Shown here: positions 24,772 through 33,132 of the stretch, one piece after another
Layout: every line of letters begins with the position of its first letter
Position numbering within the stretch: position 1 is the stretch's first letter
Source of the DNA: Falsihalocynthiibacter halioticoli
Lineage (GTDB): Bacteria; Pseudomonadota; Alphaproteobacteria; Rhodobacterales; Rhodobacteraceae
Assembly (NCBI RefSeq): GCF_025802015.1
Contig: NZ_JAOYFC010000001.1
Span: 310,001-374,000 of the forward strand
Reading direction: 5' to 3'
DNA length: 64,000 bases
Position numbers and translations under genes: made by a program
Notes under the pieces: generated by a model
Databases searched by the model: none
What the model saw: only the letters and a program-made list of their open reading frames with translations
Told to the model about the DNA's origin: nothing

Positions 24772-25469
24772 GCGGTGTTTTCTATGGCGTTGGGCTTGGT
24801 CCCGGTGCTCCCGATTTGATGACCCTGCGTGCGGCCAAACTGATTTCGGAAGCGCGCGTGATTGCATATCCGTCGCTTGAGGGTGGCGATAGTTTTGCCC
24901 GCTCGATCGCGGCAGAACACATACGCGACGGCATTCAAGAAATCCGCCTAGATATCCCCATGACCGTTGCTCGCGAACCCGCCCAAGCCGCCTATGATAA
25001 GGGCGCAGCAGAGATTTCGGCTGTGCTGGAAACGGGACAGGATGTGGTTTGCCTTTGCGAGGGTGATCCGTTTTTCTACGGCTCCTTCATGTATCTTTTT
25101 GCGCGCGTATCCAAACGGTTTGAAACGGTCGTCGTTCCTGGTGTTACGAGTGTGACGGCCTGTGCCGCTGTTTCGGCCTCTCCGCTTGCTGCACGAAACG
25201 AGCGGGTCACGATCCTTCCTGGCCCGCTCCCCGAAGAAGAGTTGCGCCACCGCATTGAGGGCGCCGAGAGCGTGGCCGTGATGAAAGTCGGGCGGCATCT
25301 GCCCAAGATACGCGCTGTAATTGACGAGTTGGGTTTGCTGGCGCAGGCCACATATGTCGAGCGTGCGAGCCTGCCTGATCAGGTCGTTTGCCCGCTCGCC
25401 GAAGCGCCAGACTCCGCTCCTTATTTTTCTATGATCTTGCTTACGAAAGGCGCCGACCCATGGCTCTGA
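24768..25469 (+). CDS. cobI: Precorrin-2 C20-methyltransferase
   Basis: 233 aa class III (tetrapyrrole methylase) SAM enzyme. GVGLGPGAPDLMTLRAAKLI at the N-terminus and CEGDPFFYGSFMYLF are the two signature motifs. It makes precorrin-3A from precorrin-2. Its start overlaps the cobL stop and its last 10 nt overlap the start of the cbiG-cobJ fusion, so this block is translated as a chain. Confidence 0.97.
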   Translation: MSGVFYGVGLGPGAPDLMTLRAAKLISEARVIAYPSLEGGDSFARSIAAEHIRDGIQEIRLDIPMTVAREPAQAAYDKGAAEISAVLETGQDVVCLCEGDPFFYGSFMYLFARVSKRFETVVVPGVTSVTACAAVSASPLAARNERVTILPGPLPEEELRHRIEGAESVAVMKVGRHLPKIRAVIDELGLLAQATYVERASLPDQVVCPLAEAPDSAPYFSMILLTKGADPWL

Positions 25470-27286
25470 CGCCCCGCTCTAATCCGGTAGCTCCGGTGGT
25501 TATTTGTTTGTCGCGCTCCGGAGAGCCTGTGGCCCATCGTGTTGCGAAGAGCCTTGGCGCGAAACTGCATGGCCGCGAGGGCCGCGTTGATGTTGCCGAT
25601 GCGTTTTTCGCCAATGCCTTGGACCACGTGCGCACTTTATTTGCGGCGGGAACGCCCGTTGTGGGTGTTTGTGCGAGCGGCATATTGATCCGCGCAGTTG
25701 CGCCGCTTTTGGCGGATAAAACGGTAGAGCCGCCTGTTGTTTCAGTGGCTGATGATGGTTCTGTTGTCGTGCCGCTTTTAGGGGGGCACCGAGGCGCGAA
25801 CCGGCTGGCCAAGGAGATTGCAGAAGCGCTCGAAAGCAAAGCGGCGGTAACAACCGCTGGCGATGTTGCGCTTGGCGTCGCGCTTGATGCGCCGCCTGCG
25901 GGATATCGGCTTGCGAACCCTGAAGCGGCAAAGCCCGTAATGGCCGCGCTTTTGGCTGGTGGCGGAGCACGGCTCGAAGGCGAGGCGTTGTTTGACCTTG
26001 AGCATGACGCAAACGGGGATGTTGCGCTTGTTGTCACTGAGGCACCTGTAAAAGGCGACGACGCGCAACTTGTTTATCATCCGCAACGTTTCACACTTGG
26101 TGTCGGGTGCGCGCGGAACGCTGACCCTGAAGAGCTATGGGAGTTGGTGCAAAAAACACTGGCCGATGCTGGGATTGCTGAGGGCGCGATTGCCTCTGTG
26201 AACTCGATTGACCTTAAGGGCGACGAGCCTGCTATGAACGAGGTTGCAAAACGGCTTGGCGTGCCGTTGCGATTGTTCACAGCCGAGGAGTTGGAGGCCG
26301 AAGCCTCGCGCCTTGCGACCCCCTCGGACGTGGTTTTTGCCGAGGTCGGCTGCCACGGTGTAAGCGAAGGTGCCGCACTGGCTGCGGCGGGCGAAGATTC
26401 CATACTGACCGTTCCAAAACAAAAGACAGCAAACGCCACTTGCGCCATTGCGCGGACCGGCGAAGTTATCACCGAACAAAAAGGGCGCTCGCGCGGGCGG
26501 CTCTCGATTGTCGGCATAGGTCCAGGCCAGCATTCATGGCGTACACCAGAGGCGAGCCAGTTGATTGCGGAGGCCGAGGAACTCGTTGGTTATGGCCTTT
26601 ATATTGATCTGCTGGGCCCGCTGGCGCACGGAAAAACGCGCTCTGACTTTCCGCTTGGCGGTGAAGAGGACCGCTGCCGCTATGCGCTAGAGCAAGCGGC
26701 GAAAGGCAAGAACGTCGCGCTTGTATGTTCGGGTGACGCGGGTATTTACGCGATGGGCGCTCTTGTGTTTGAGCTTCTGGATCGTGGCCCTGATGAGATG
26801 GGCGTTTCGGGTGCCGCACATCGGGTCGATGTGATTTCAACGCCGGGTGTTTCAGCGTTGCAAGGGGCTGCGGCACGCGCGGGCGCGCCTCTGGGGCATG
26901 ACTTCTGTGCCATCTCGCTTTCCGATCTTCTGACGCCACGCGAGGACATTGTGAAGCGCCTTCATGCTGCGGCGGAAGGGGACTTCGTGATCGCATTCTA
27001 CAACCCCGTTTCTATGCGTCGCCGCACGCTTTTGGCCGAGGCGCGGGATATTTTGTTGAAACACCGCCCTGCCGATACCCCTGTGATGCTTGCCAGTTCG
27101 CTTGGCCGTCCGGAGGAGCACGTGCGGTATCGCAAACTCTCCGAGCTTGAGGTGGATGAGGTCGATATGCTGACCGTTGTTTTGGTCGGCTCAAGCCACT
27201 CGAAACTCGCCCAGCTTGGTGAAGGGCCGCGCATGTACACGCCGCGTGGATATGCCCGCAAAATTGATGGCGACTTGGCAAGCTGA
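25460..27286 (+). CDS. cobJ: CbiG-CobJ fusion: cobalamin ring-opening domain plus precorrin-3B C17-methyltransferase
   Basis: 608 aa in one uninterrupted frame. Residues about 1-355 are a CbiG-type protein: CbiG_N with LLGGHRGANRLAKEIA, then a CobE/CbiG_C domain with TLGVGCARNADPEELW, KGDEPAMNEVAKRLG and VPKQKTANATCAIAR. From about residue 365 (GRLSIVGIGPGQ) to the end it is a tetrapyrrole methylase of the CobJ/CbiH family with CSGDAGIYAMGAL. CobJ methylates C-17 with ring contraction. CbiG opens the lactone and releases acetaldehyde in the anaerobic route; aerobic species usually keep only CobE. ATG 25460 overlaps cobI by 10 nt. Confidence 0.93.
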   Translation: MALTPRSNPVAPVVICLSRSGEPVAHRVAKSLGAKLHGREGRVDVADAFFANALDHVRTLFAAGTPVVGVCASGILIRAVAPLLADKTVEPPVVSVADDGSVVVPLLGGHRGANRLAKEIAEALESKAAVTTAGDVALGVALDAPPAGYRLANPEAAKPVMAALLAGGGARLEGEALFDLEHDANGDVALVVTEAPVKGDDAQLVYHPQRFTLGVGCARNADPEELWELVQKTLADAGIAEGAIASVNSIDLKGDEPAMNEVAKRLGVPLRLFTAEELEAEASRLATPSDVVFAEVGCHGVSEGAALAAAGEDSILTVPKQKTANATCAIARTGEVITEQKGRSRGRLSIVGIGPGQHSWRTPEASQLIAEAEELVGYGLYIDLLGPLAHGKTRSDFPLGGEEDRCRYALEQAAKGKNVALVCSGDAGIYAMGALVFELLDRGPDEMGVSGAAHRVDVISTPGVSALQGAAARAGAPLGHDFCAISLSDLLTPREDIVKRLHAAAEGDFVIAFYNPVSMRRRTLLAEARDILLKHRPADTPVMLASSLGRPEEHVRYRKLSELEVDEVDMLTVVLVGSSHSKLAQLGEGPRMYTPRGYARKIDGDLAS

Positions 27287-27319
27287 CGCGTCCCAACCAA
27301 TGAAGATTGAGAGAGCAAT

Positions 27320-28111
27320 ATGACCGTATTTTTTGTTGGTGCCGGACCGGGCGATCCAGAACTCCTGACGCTGAAGGCCGCTCGGATTATCGGGGAATGT
27401 CCGGTGTGTCTTTATGCAGGAAGCCTTGTGCCGCCGGAGGTTGTTGCTTGTGCCCCTGAAGGTGCCAAAGTGATGGATACCGCGCCGATGACGCTGGATG
27501 AAACTCATGCAGAAATATTGGCGGCGCATAAACGTGGCGAGGACATTGCGCGGGTACATTCAGGCGATCCGTCTCTCTATGGAGCAATCGCCGAGCAAAT
27601 CAGACGCTTGCGCGAAGACGAGATTGACTATCAAGTCGTGCCCGGTGTTCCGGCCTATGCCGCAGCGGCAGCGGCATTGGGGCAGGAGTTGACCATCCCA
27701 GAGGTGGCGCAATCCATTGTTCTCACGCGCATGTCTATGCAAAGCACATCCATGCCTGAAGGTGAGACACTTGAGAATTTCGCCCGCACGGGTGCGACCT
27801 TGGCGATCCACCTTGCTGTGCGGAATATGCGCGAGATCGAGCGTGTTCTGACGCCGTATTATGGCGCTGATTGCCCTGTTGTGGTGGCCTATCGGGTTGG
27901 GTGGCAGGACGAGCTATTTCTGCGTGGAACCTTGGCAGATATTCGCAAGAAAGTCCGCGCCGAGAAGATTACACGCACGGCACTCATCCTAGTTGGTCCT
28001 GCGCTTGGTGGCGTGCGAGACTTCAAGGATTCCGCGTTGTACGACCCCGACAAACCCCATGTTTTACGGCCTGTTGCGGGCGTTGATCTTGTTGAAGATC
28101 ACAACACATAA
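27320..28111 (+). CDS. cobM: Precorrin-4 C11-methyltransferase
   Basis: 263 aa tetrapyrrole methylase. N-terminal FVGAGPGDPELLTLKAARII, VHSGDPSLYGAIAEQ and PGVPAYAAAAAALG are family motifs, and the ending GGVRDFKDSALYDPDKPHVLR is typical for CobM/CbiF. It makes precorrin-5. Preceded by AGAGAG in the 33-nt gap from cobJ. Last cobalamin gene of the operon; cobF and cobK, which would act next, are not here. Confidence 0.97.
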   Translation: MTVFFVGAGPGDPELLTLKAARIIGECPVCLYAGSLVPPEVVACAPEGAKVMDTAPMTLDETHAEILAAHKRGEDIARVHSGDPSLYGAIAEQIRRLREDEIDYQVVPGVPAYAAAAAALGQELTIPEVAQSIVLTRMSMQSTSMPEGETLENFARTGATLAIHLAVRNMREIERVLTPYYGADCPVVVAYRVGWQDELFLRGTLADIRKKVRAEKITRTALILVGPALGGVRDFKDSALYDPDKPHVLRPVAGVDLVEDHNT

Positions 28112-28222
28112 GCGCAACACATAGCGCAAAAACGCCTGTCACATAACGTTAACTTGACCGAAACCCCTCCGGTGTCATGCTAGAGTAGGATGCTGCTCGC
28201 GCATTGCGATTCTGGAGGGAAC

Positions 28223-28570
28223 ATGTCTGATTTTTTGCCCAAAGAGGTCCGTGAAGGCTTGGAACAAGCCCGCATGGCCGACCTCAAAAAGAAGAGCCGT
28301 CTGCGTGTGCAAACTGGTGAGCGGAGCGTGCCGATCTTGCGATTCTGGGAAAGCGGATTTGCGATTGAAGCGGAAAATGCGCCGAATATCCGTGGCCTTG
28401 TCGATGTATTCGATGGCGCACGGCATCTCTATCAATGCTTGATCGTTGCGTCGGAAACGCAGGACAGCGAGATTGTGTTTGATTTCAAAAGAGCGACCGC
28501 CGCTATGAAGGAAGCCGCTCTTGATTTCGCGCCACCAGACGATGCGCCGGTTGCCCTGATCGGGCGTTAA
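28223..28570 (+). CDS. Conserved hypothetical protein, cytoplasmic
   Basis: 115 aa, no signal peptide or membrane segment. It begins MSDFLPKEVREGLEQARMAD with a basic helix (KKKSRLRV), then a beta-rich middle (SVPILRFWESGFAIEAENAP, GARHLYQCLIVASE). I recognise no domain; the beta-rich part could be PilZ-like, but no RxxxR/DxSxxG motifs are visible. GGAGGGA precedes the ATG. A possible promoter upstream (TTGACC at about 28154, TGCTAG-like -10) suggests it is not part of the cobM operon. It is convergent with the aminotransferase gene, with no gap. Confidence 0.8.
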   Translation: MSDFLPKEVREGLEQARMADLKKKSRLRVQTGERSVPILRFWESGFAIEAENAPNIRGLVDVFDGARHLYQCLIVASETQDSEIVFDFKRATAAMKEAALDFAPPDDAPVALIGR

Positions 28571-29740
28571 CTACTGCAAATCTGAGAAAGCATTTTGAAG
28601 GCGCTCAACCGCGTCTTCAATCCGCGACGCAGGAAGGCCTAGGTTGAAGCGCACATGATGTTCGCCGCCTTTCCCGAAAACATGGCCAGGGGTAGCAGCG
28701 ATCTTGGCATCTTGCGTTATGCGCTTTTTGACTTCAGCAGCACTCATACCGGTATCGGAAAAATCCACCCATGCAAGATAGGTGCCTTCGAGGTGCATCG
28801 GTTTGGCGCCCGGGATTTTTGCCACACCCTCTTCAAATATTTTGCGGTTTTCCCCTAGATATTTACAAAGCGCGTCTACCCATTTGCCGCCCTCTTCATT
28901 GTAGAGGGCTTGTGTGAGTTTTACGCCGAAAACATTCGGTGAAAGACCGAGGGACTTCTTTCGAGTAAAGAATTTGGTGCGGATATCTTCGTCGGGAATG
29001 ATGACATGCCCGCAGTTCGCTCCAGCGACATTGAACGTTTTTGACGGTGCATTAAGCGTAATCAGCCGTGGCAGGGCGCCTTCGATCAAAGCGGTTGGGA
29101 CATGTTTATACCCGTCATATACGAGGTCTTGGTGGATTTCGTCGGAGATAAGCAGTTGGTCGTGCCGCTTGGCAAAGGCCACAACTTCGCTCAGTTCCTC
29201 CTTGGTCCAGACGCGTCCCGCAGGGTTATGCGGAGAGCAGAGGATCAGCATTTTCTCCTTGCCCGTCATTTGAGCGTCATAGGCTTCGAAATCCATGACG
29301 TATTTATCGCCATCGCGAACCAGCGGGCACTCAACCACCGTTCTGCCTTGTGCTTTGATAACTTTTGCAAACGCGTGGTACACGGGTGTGAATAGCACTA
29401 CGCCGTCGTCTTTTTCAGTAAATGTATCAAGCGCGATCGCCACCGCATTAACAAGGCCACTGGTGGTCAAAAGCCACTCTGGCTCGATTTTCCAGCCATG
29501 GCGGTTTTCCATCCACCAGCACACTGCGTCTTTGTAAGGCTTGGTGGCATCAGAATAGCCCAAAATCCCGTGATCTACTAATTTCTGCATCGCATCGAGC
29601 GCAACTTGCGGTACGCGGAAATCAGTGTCTGCGACCCACATGGCGAGACCATCGTCCGGCGACACATCGAACAAGGACTCCATTTGGTCCCATTTGTCAG
29701 AACCAGTGCCGCGGCGGTCGATAATTTCGTCAAAATTCAT
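28571..29740 (-). CDS. MalY/PatB-type PLP-dependent cystathionine beta-lyase/aminotransferase
   Basis: 389 aa fold-type I PLP enzyme. The start MNFDEIIDRRGTGSDKWD and WVADTDFRVP are hallmarks of the MalY/PatB (C-S lyase) group; SPHNPAGRVWTKEEL binds the substrate, ISDEIHQDLVYDG holds the PLP Asp, and NAPSKTFNVAG the PLP lysine. Such enzymes cleave cystathionine to homocysteine, or act on other C-S compounds. I use the ATG at 29740 (GAGGA upstream); the frame stays open far upstream across def, but without family similarity. Divergent from def. Confidence 0.93.
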   Translation of the reverse strand: MNFDEIIDRRGTGSDKWDQMESLFDVSPDDGLAMWVADTDFRVPQVALDAMQKLVDHGILGYSDATKPYKDAVCWWMENRHGWKIEPEWLLTTSGLVNAVAIALDTFTEKDDGVVLFTPVYHAFAKVIKAQGRTVVECPLVRDGDKYVMDFEAYDAQMTGKEKMLILCSPHNPAGRVWTKEELSEVVAFAKRHDQLLISDEIHQDLVYDGYKHVPTALIEGALPRLITLNAPSKTFNVAGANCGHVIIPDEDIRTKFFTRKKSLGLSPNVFGVKLTQALYNEEGGKWVDALCKYLGENRKIFEEGVAKIPGAKPMHLEGTYLAWVDFSDTGMSAAEVKKRITQDAKIAATPGHVFGKGGEHHVRFNLGLPASRIEDAVERLQNAFSDLQ

Positions 29741-29830
29741 GATGAGGGTCCTCTGGATGTGCAACGACGGCAAGCTATCAAAATCAAAAGCGCGTGCAAC
29801 AAGATTGCAACGACGCTGGAGTTGGCCTAC

Positions 29831-30361
29831 ATGACGCCTATGAGTATTCGACCGATCCTGATCCACCCCGACCCGCGCCTGAAAAAGGTTGCTGATGCTG
29901 TCGAGACTGTCACGCCTGAGCTGAAAGGCTTGGCTGAAGACATGCTCGAAACCATGTATGACGCGCCCGGCATTGGCCTTGCTGCGCCGCAAATCGGCAT
30001 TCTGAAGCGGCTGATTGTGCTTGATTGCGTGAAAGAAGAAGACGCCAAGCCCGAGCCAATGGTGATGTTCAACCCAGAGGTTGTCTGGGAGAGTGAGGCG
30101 CTCAATACATATGAAGAGGGCTGTCTTTCGATCCCCGATCAGTATGGAGAGGTCGAGCGTCCGGCGGAAGTTGGCGTGAAGTGGATCGATATTGAAGGCG
30201 AGGCTCGCGAGGCAAAGTTTGATGCACTCTGGGCGACTTGTGTTCAACACGAAATCGACCACCTGAACGGCAAACTGTTTATTGACTATCTCAAGCCGCT
30301 GCGCCGCCAAATGATTACCCGCAAGATGCAAAAGCTCAAACGAGAGCGAGCCCGCGCATGA
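29831..30361 (+). CDS. def: Peptide deformylase
   Basis: 176 aa metalloenzyme that removes the N-formyl group from nascent proteins. All three motifs are intact: GIGLAAPQIG, EGCLSIPDQYG (Cys metal ligand) and QHEIDHLNGKLF (HEXXH). ATG 29831 has GGAG nine bases upstream; ATG 29840 is an alternative. The stop overlaps the start of the degenerate paralogue (ATGA), then fmt follows, so def, the paralogue and fmt form one operon. Confidence 0.96.
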   Translation: MTPMSIRPILIHPDPRLKKVADAVETVTPELKGLAEDMLETMYDAPGIGLAAPQIGILKRLIVLDCVKEEDAKPEPMVMFNPEVVWESEALNTYEEGCLSIPDQYGEVERPAEVGVKWIDIEGEAREAKFDALWATCVQHEIDHLNGKLFIDYLKPLRRQMITRKMQKLKRERARA

Positions 30362-30855
30362 CGGTTCGTCCGTTCGTTCCGTGGCCGGACAAGCGTCTGC
30401 GCACACCTGCCGAAGTGGTGAGCGAGATCACTGATGAGGTCCGTGCCATCTGGGCGGATATGGTTGAAACCATGGATGCGATGCCGGGGTATGGTCTTGC
30501 GGCGGTTCAGATCGGCGTGATGCAGCGCCTTGCGGTTGTGGATTGTAGCGAGGAGCGCGGTAAGGCAGTTTTGCTCGCCAATCCAGAAGTTCTTCATGCC
30601 AGTGCCAAGCTGCGCGAACATCAGGAAGCCAGTCCTAACCTTCCCGGCGTGTCGGCGGTCGTTTCGCGCCCGCGTGCGGTGACAGTTCGGTTTCTGAATG
30701 AGAATGGCGAGATGGAAGAGCGCGATTTTGTCGGGCTTTGGGCGACTTCGGTTCAGCATCAGATCGACCACCTGAACGGCAAGATGTATTTCGATAATCT
30801 ATCCAAGATGAAGCGCGATATGCTTGTGCGCAAAGCGCGGAAGTTGCGCAGCTAA
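30358..30855 (+). CDS. Peptide deformylase-like protein, predicted catalytically inactive
   Basis: 165 aa paralogue of the preceding Def. Motif 1 is kept (GYGLAAVQIG), but EGCLSIP is replaced by EASPNLP, losing the Cys metal ligand to Ser, and HEIDH is replaced by HQIDH, losing the general acid/base Glu. Both His are kept. The frame is intact and the surrounding sequence is well conserved against Def, so this looks like a maintained pseudoenzyme rather than a decaying pseudogene. It overlaps def by 4 nt and is 9 nt before fmt, and might bind ribosomes or modulate Def/Fmt. Confidence 0.92.
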   Translation: MTVRPFVPWPDKRLRTPAEVVSEITDEVRAIWADMVETMDAMPGYGLAAVQIGVMQRLAVVDCSEERGKAVLLANPEVLHASAKLREHQEASPNLPGVSAVVSRPRAVTVRFLNENGEMEERDFVGLWATSVQHQIDHLNGKMYFDNLSKMKRDMLVRKARKLRS

Positions 30856-30864
30856 GGAGGCGTT

Positions 30865-31764
30865 ATGCGCGTTGTTTTCATGGGAACGCCGGAGTTTTCG
30901 GTACCTGTTCTGGATGCGCTGGTTGATGCAGGTCATGAGATCGCTGCCGTCTACTGCCAGCCGCCACGGCCAGCAGGGCGCGGCAAGAAAGACCGCCCCA
31001 GCCCCGTTCATAGACGCGCAGAGGCGCTGGGCTTGCAAGTCCGTCACCCTGTTTCACTAAAGTCTGCAGAGGCGGTCGCGGAATTTGCGGCGCTTAATGC
31101 GGATATTGCTGTTGTCGTTGCTTATGGTTTGATCCTTCCGCAAGCGATTCTGGACGCGCCAAAACACGGATGTCTGAACATTCATGCGTCACTGCTTCCG
31201 CGTTGGCGGGGAGCGGCACCGATCCATCGCGCGATTATGGCGGGGGACAAGGCAACAGGCATTTGCATCATGCAGATGGATGCGGGGCTTGATACCGGAG
31301 ATGTCTTGCTGCGCGAAGAATGTGAGATTGGGGAAGAGGAAACAACTGCTCAACTTCACGATCGCCTCTCAGAGCGGGGTGCAAAGCTGATCGTCGAGGC
31401 GCTTGCGCGATACTCTGAGTTAACGCCGGAGCCGCAACCCGAAGAAGGCGTGACCTACGCCAGCAAAATCGACAAAGCAGAAGCGCAAGTCGATTGGTCA
31501 GAACCTGCTGAAATTGTAGATCGAAAGATCCGCGGACTTTCGCCTTTTCCCGGTGCGTGGTGCGTGGTTGGTGAGGAGCGCCTGAAACTGCTGCAATCGC
31601 GTCTGTGTGAGGGCAGCGGAGAGGCTGGCGAGGTTCTTGGTGAGATGCGTATTGCGTGTGGGTCTGGTGCCATTGAAATCACGAAGGCGCAGCGGCAAGG
31701 CAAAAAGCCAATGACGGCCGAAGAAATCCTGCGTGGATTTACCCTCCCGGAAAAATTGACCTAA
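30865..31764 (+). CDS. fmt: Methionyl-tRNA formyltransferase
   Basis: 299 aa. It formylates initiator Met-tRNA with 10-formyl-THF. The N-terminus VVFMGTPEFSVPVLDAL and the folate-site segments NIHASLLPRWRGAAPIHRAI and QMDAGLDTGDVL are all present, and the C-terminal domain (GLSPFPGAW onward) completes it. AAGGAGG lies just before the ATG. It works in sequence with Def encoded upstream. Confidence 0.98.
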   Translation: MRVVFMGTPEFSVPVLDALVDAGHEIAAVYCQPPRPAGRGKKDRPSPVHRRAEALGLQVRHPVSLKSAEAVAEFAALNADIAVVVAYGLILPQAILDAPKHGCLNIHASLLPRWRGAAPIHRAIMAGDKATGICIMQMDAGLDTGDVLLREECEIGEEETTAQLHDRLSERGAKLIVEALARYSELTPEPQPEEGVTYASKIDKAEAQVDWSEPAEIVDRKIRGLSPFPGAWCVVGEERLKLLQSRLCEGSGEAGEVLGEMRIACGSGAIEITKAQRQGKKPMTAEEILRGFTLPEKLT

Positions 31765-31833
31765 GGCGTTTCGGGGGAGAAACTCCGTCCTTTTCCCCTT
31801 CCCCTCATTCACAGTCCAAGCCATAGTGACCGC

Positions 31834-32082
31834 ATGGTTATTTATCTTATCATTATTGGGGCTGCTGCCGGATTTATCGCGACGCGGCTCATGAAAGTCG
31901 AAGCCAATATCGTGATTACGATGGCGATCGGGATTGGCGGAGCGCTCATTGGCGGGCTGCTCCTGCGGGTTCTGCTATCGGTTCTGGGCATTGGGGCCGG
32001 CTTGGTTGGCGCAATTCTTGGCGCAGTGCTGCTGATCTGGCTATATCAGACCTATATTCAGAAAAACGGCCCGCGCTTCTAG
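31834..32082 (+). CDS. GlsB/YeaQ/YmgE-type small membrane protein
   Basis: 82 aa with three hydrophobic glycine-rich segments (IIIGAAAGFIATRLM, IGIGGALIGGLLLRVL, LGIGAGLVGAILGAVLLIW), as in the transglycosylase-associated (GlsB) family of small stress-related membrane proteins. No catalytic function is established for the family. It is 69 nt after fmt and converges on rnhA with a 4-nt overlap. Confidence 0.85.
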   Translation: MVIYLIIIGAAAGFIATRLMKVEANIVITMAIGIGGALIGGLLLRVLLSVLGIGAGLVGAILGAVLLIWLYQTYIQKNGPRF

Positions 32083-32546
32083 GCTTCAGGTTTCGGCTTT
32101 TTGAACGGTTCCATGCCTTCGCGCGCCAGCTCGTCTGCCCGCTCATTCTCCGGATGCCCAGCGTGCCCCTTGACCCATTCCCAAGTGACGTCATGGCGTC
32201 GGTTGGCCTCGTCGAGCCGCTTCCAAAGGTCTTCGTTCTTAACCGGTTTCTTCTGGGCGTTCTTCCAGCCGTTCTTCTTCCAGCCGTGAATCCATTTGGT
32301 CAGCCCGTCTTTGACATAGGTGCTGTCGGTCACGATGGTGATTTTTGTTTTTCGGTCTAGAATTTCCAGCGCACTGATCGCTGCCATCAGTTCCATACGG
32401 TTGTTGGTCGTGTCTTCGGCGCCGCCGCACATCGGGCGCTCTTTGAGAACCGTTTCGCCATCGCGCGCGATCAATAAAACCCCCCATCCCCCAGGGCCGG
32501 GATTTCCGGAACAGGCTCCGTCGGTATAGGCAATAAATTCAGGCAT
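32079..32546 (-). CDS. rnhA: Ribonuclease HI
   Basis: 155 aa. It degrades the RNA strand of RNA:DNA hybrids. Catalytic acids are visible: Asp in AYTDGACSGNPGPGGWG, Glu in NRMELMAAISALE, Asp in IVTDSTYVKDGL and Asp in HPENERADELA, together with the basic protrusion WIHGWKKNGWKNAQKKPVKN. Its start overlaps the end of the upstream methyltransferase gene by 8 nt, giving the chain ispH, methyltransferase, rnhA. Confidence 0.98.
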   Translation of the reverse strand: MPEFIAYTDGACSGNPGPGGWGVLLIARDGETVLKERPMCGGAEDTTNNRMELMAAISALEILDRKTKITIVTDSTYVKDGLTKWIHGWKKNGWKNAQKKPVKNEDLWKRLDEANRRHDVTWEWVKGHAGHPENERADELAREGMEPFKKPKPEA

Positions 32547-33132
32547 AGGCGCGTATCATGATCCAAGGGGCGACTGTGCCATCAAGGCCTTTATCAGCGC
32601 CGGTGGCGAAATGGTTTGGGCGAAATCCGGCAGCTTTGAGCAAATCTACAAGCTCTTCCTTGCTGTAGTAAGCATAGAAGCGTCCAATCTTGTCACGCTG
32701 CTCACCTGTTCCGGTTTTCATCGAAATATGGAAGATACCGCCCGCTTTGATTGCGGTTTTGATCGCAGCGAGGTGGCGCGGAAGCTCGGCTTTTGGGGCG
32801 TGCAGAAGACTGAAGCTGGCCCAGATACCGTCATAGAGGTCGACCTTATCCAAGTCATCAAAGCTGCCAAGCGTTACATCGATATTGTAAGATTTCTTGG
32901 CCAGATCGACCATGGATTGCGAAGCATCCATTGCGTCCACAACTAGGCCGGCGTCGCGCATCGCCGCAGCTGTCCGCGCCGGGCCGCAGCCGAAATCAAG
33001 CACGCGGCCACCTTTAGGGACAAGCGCGATGAATTCATTTAGCGCGTGATAAGGGGCGTTTGGCGCGGCGAGTTTTGTATAGTCTCTTGCGCGCTCGTTG
33101 TAGGCGCTGACTGTCTCTGGATCGATACTCAT
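32539..33132 (-). CDS. Class I SAM-dependent methyltransferase
   Basis: 197 aa. SAM motif I is VLDFGCGPARTAAAMRDAG (about residues 41-59) and VVDAMDAS is the acidic motif II. The family resembles small-molecule type 11/25 methyltransferases; the substrate is unknown. Start ATG overlaps the ispH stop (TAATG) and its 3' end overlaps rnhA, so it is translationally linked to both. Confidence 0.9.
   Translation of the reverse strand: MSIDPETVSAYNERARDYTKLAAPNAPYHALNEFIALVPKGGRVLDFGCGPARTAAAMRDAGLVVDAMDASQSMVDLAKKSYNIDVTLGSFDDLDKVDLYDGIWASFSLLHAPKAELPRHLAAIKTAIKAGGIFHISMKTGTGEQRDKIGRFYAYYSKEELVDLLKAAGFRPNHFATGADKGLDGTVAPWIMIRAYA

Noticed and set aside
29741..30406. Upstream extension of the MalY-type gene through def
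   Set aside because: The extension is antisense to def, which has all three deformylase motifs; the MalY family starts at 29740.
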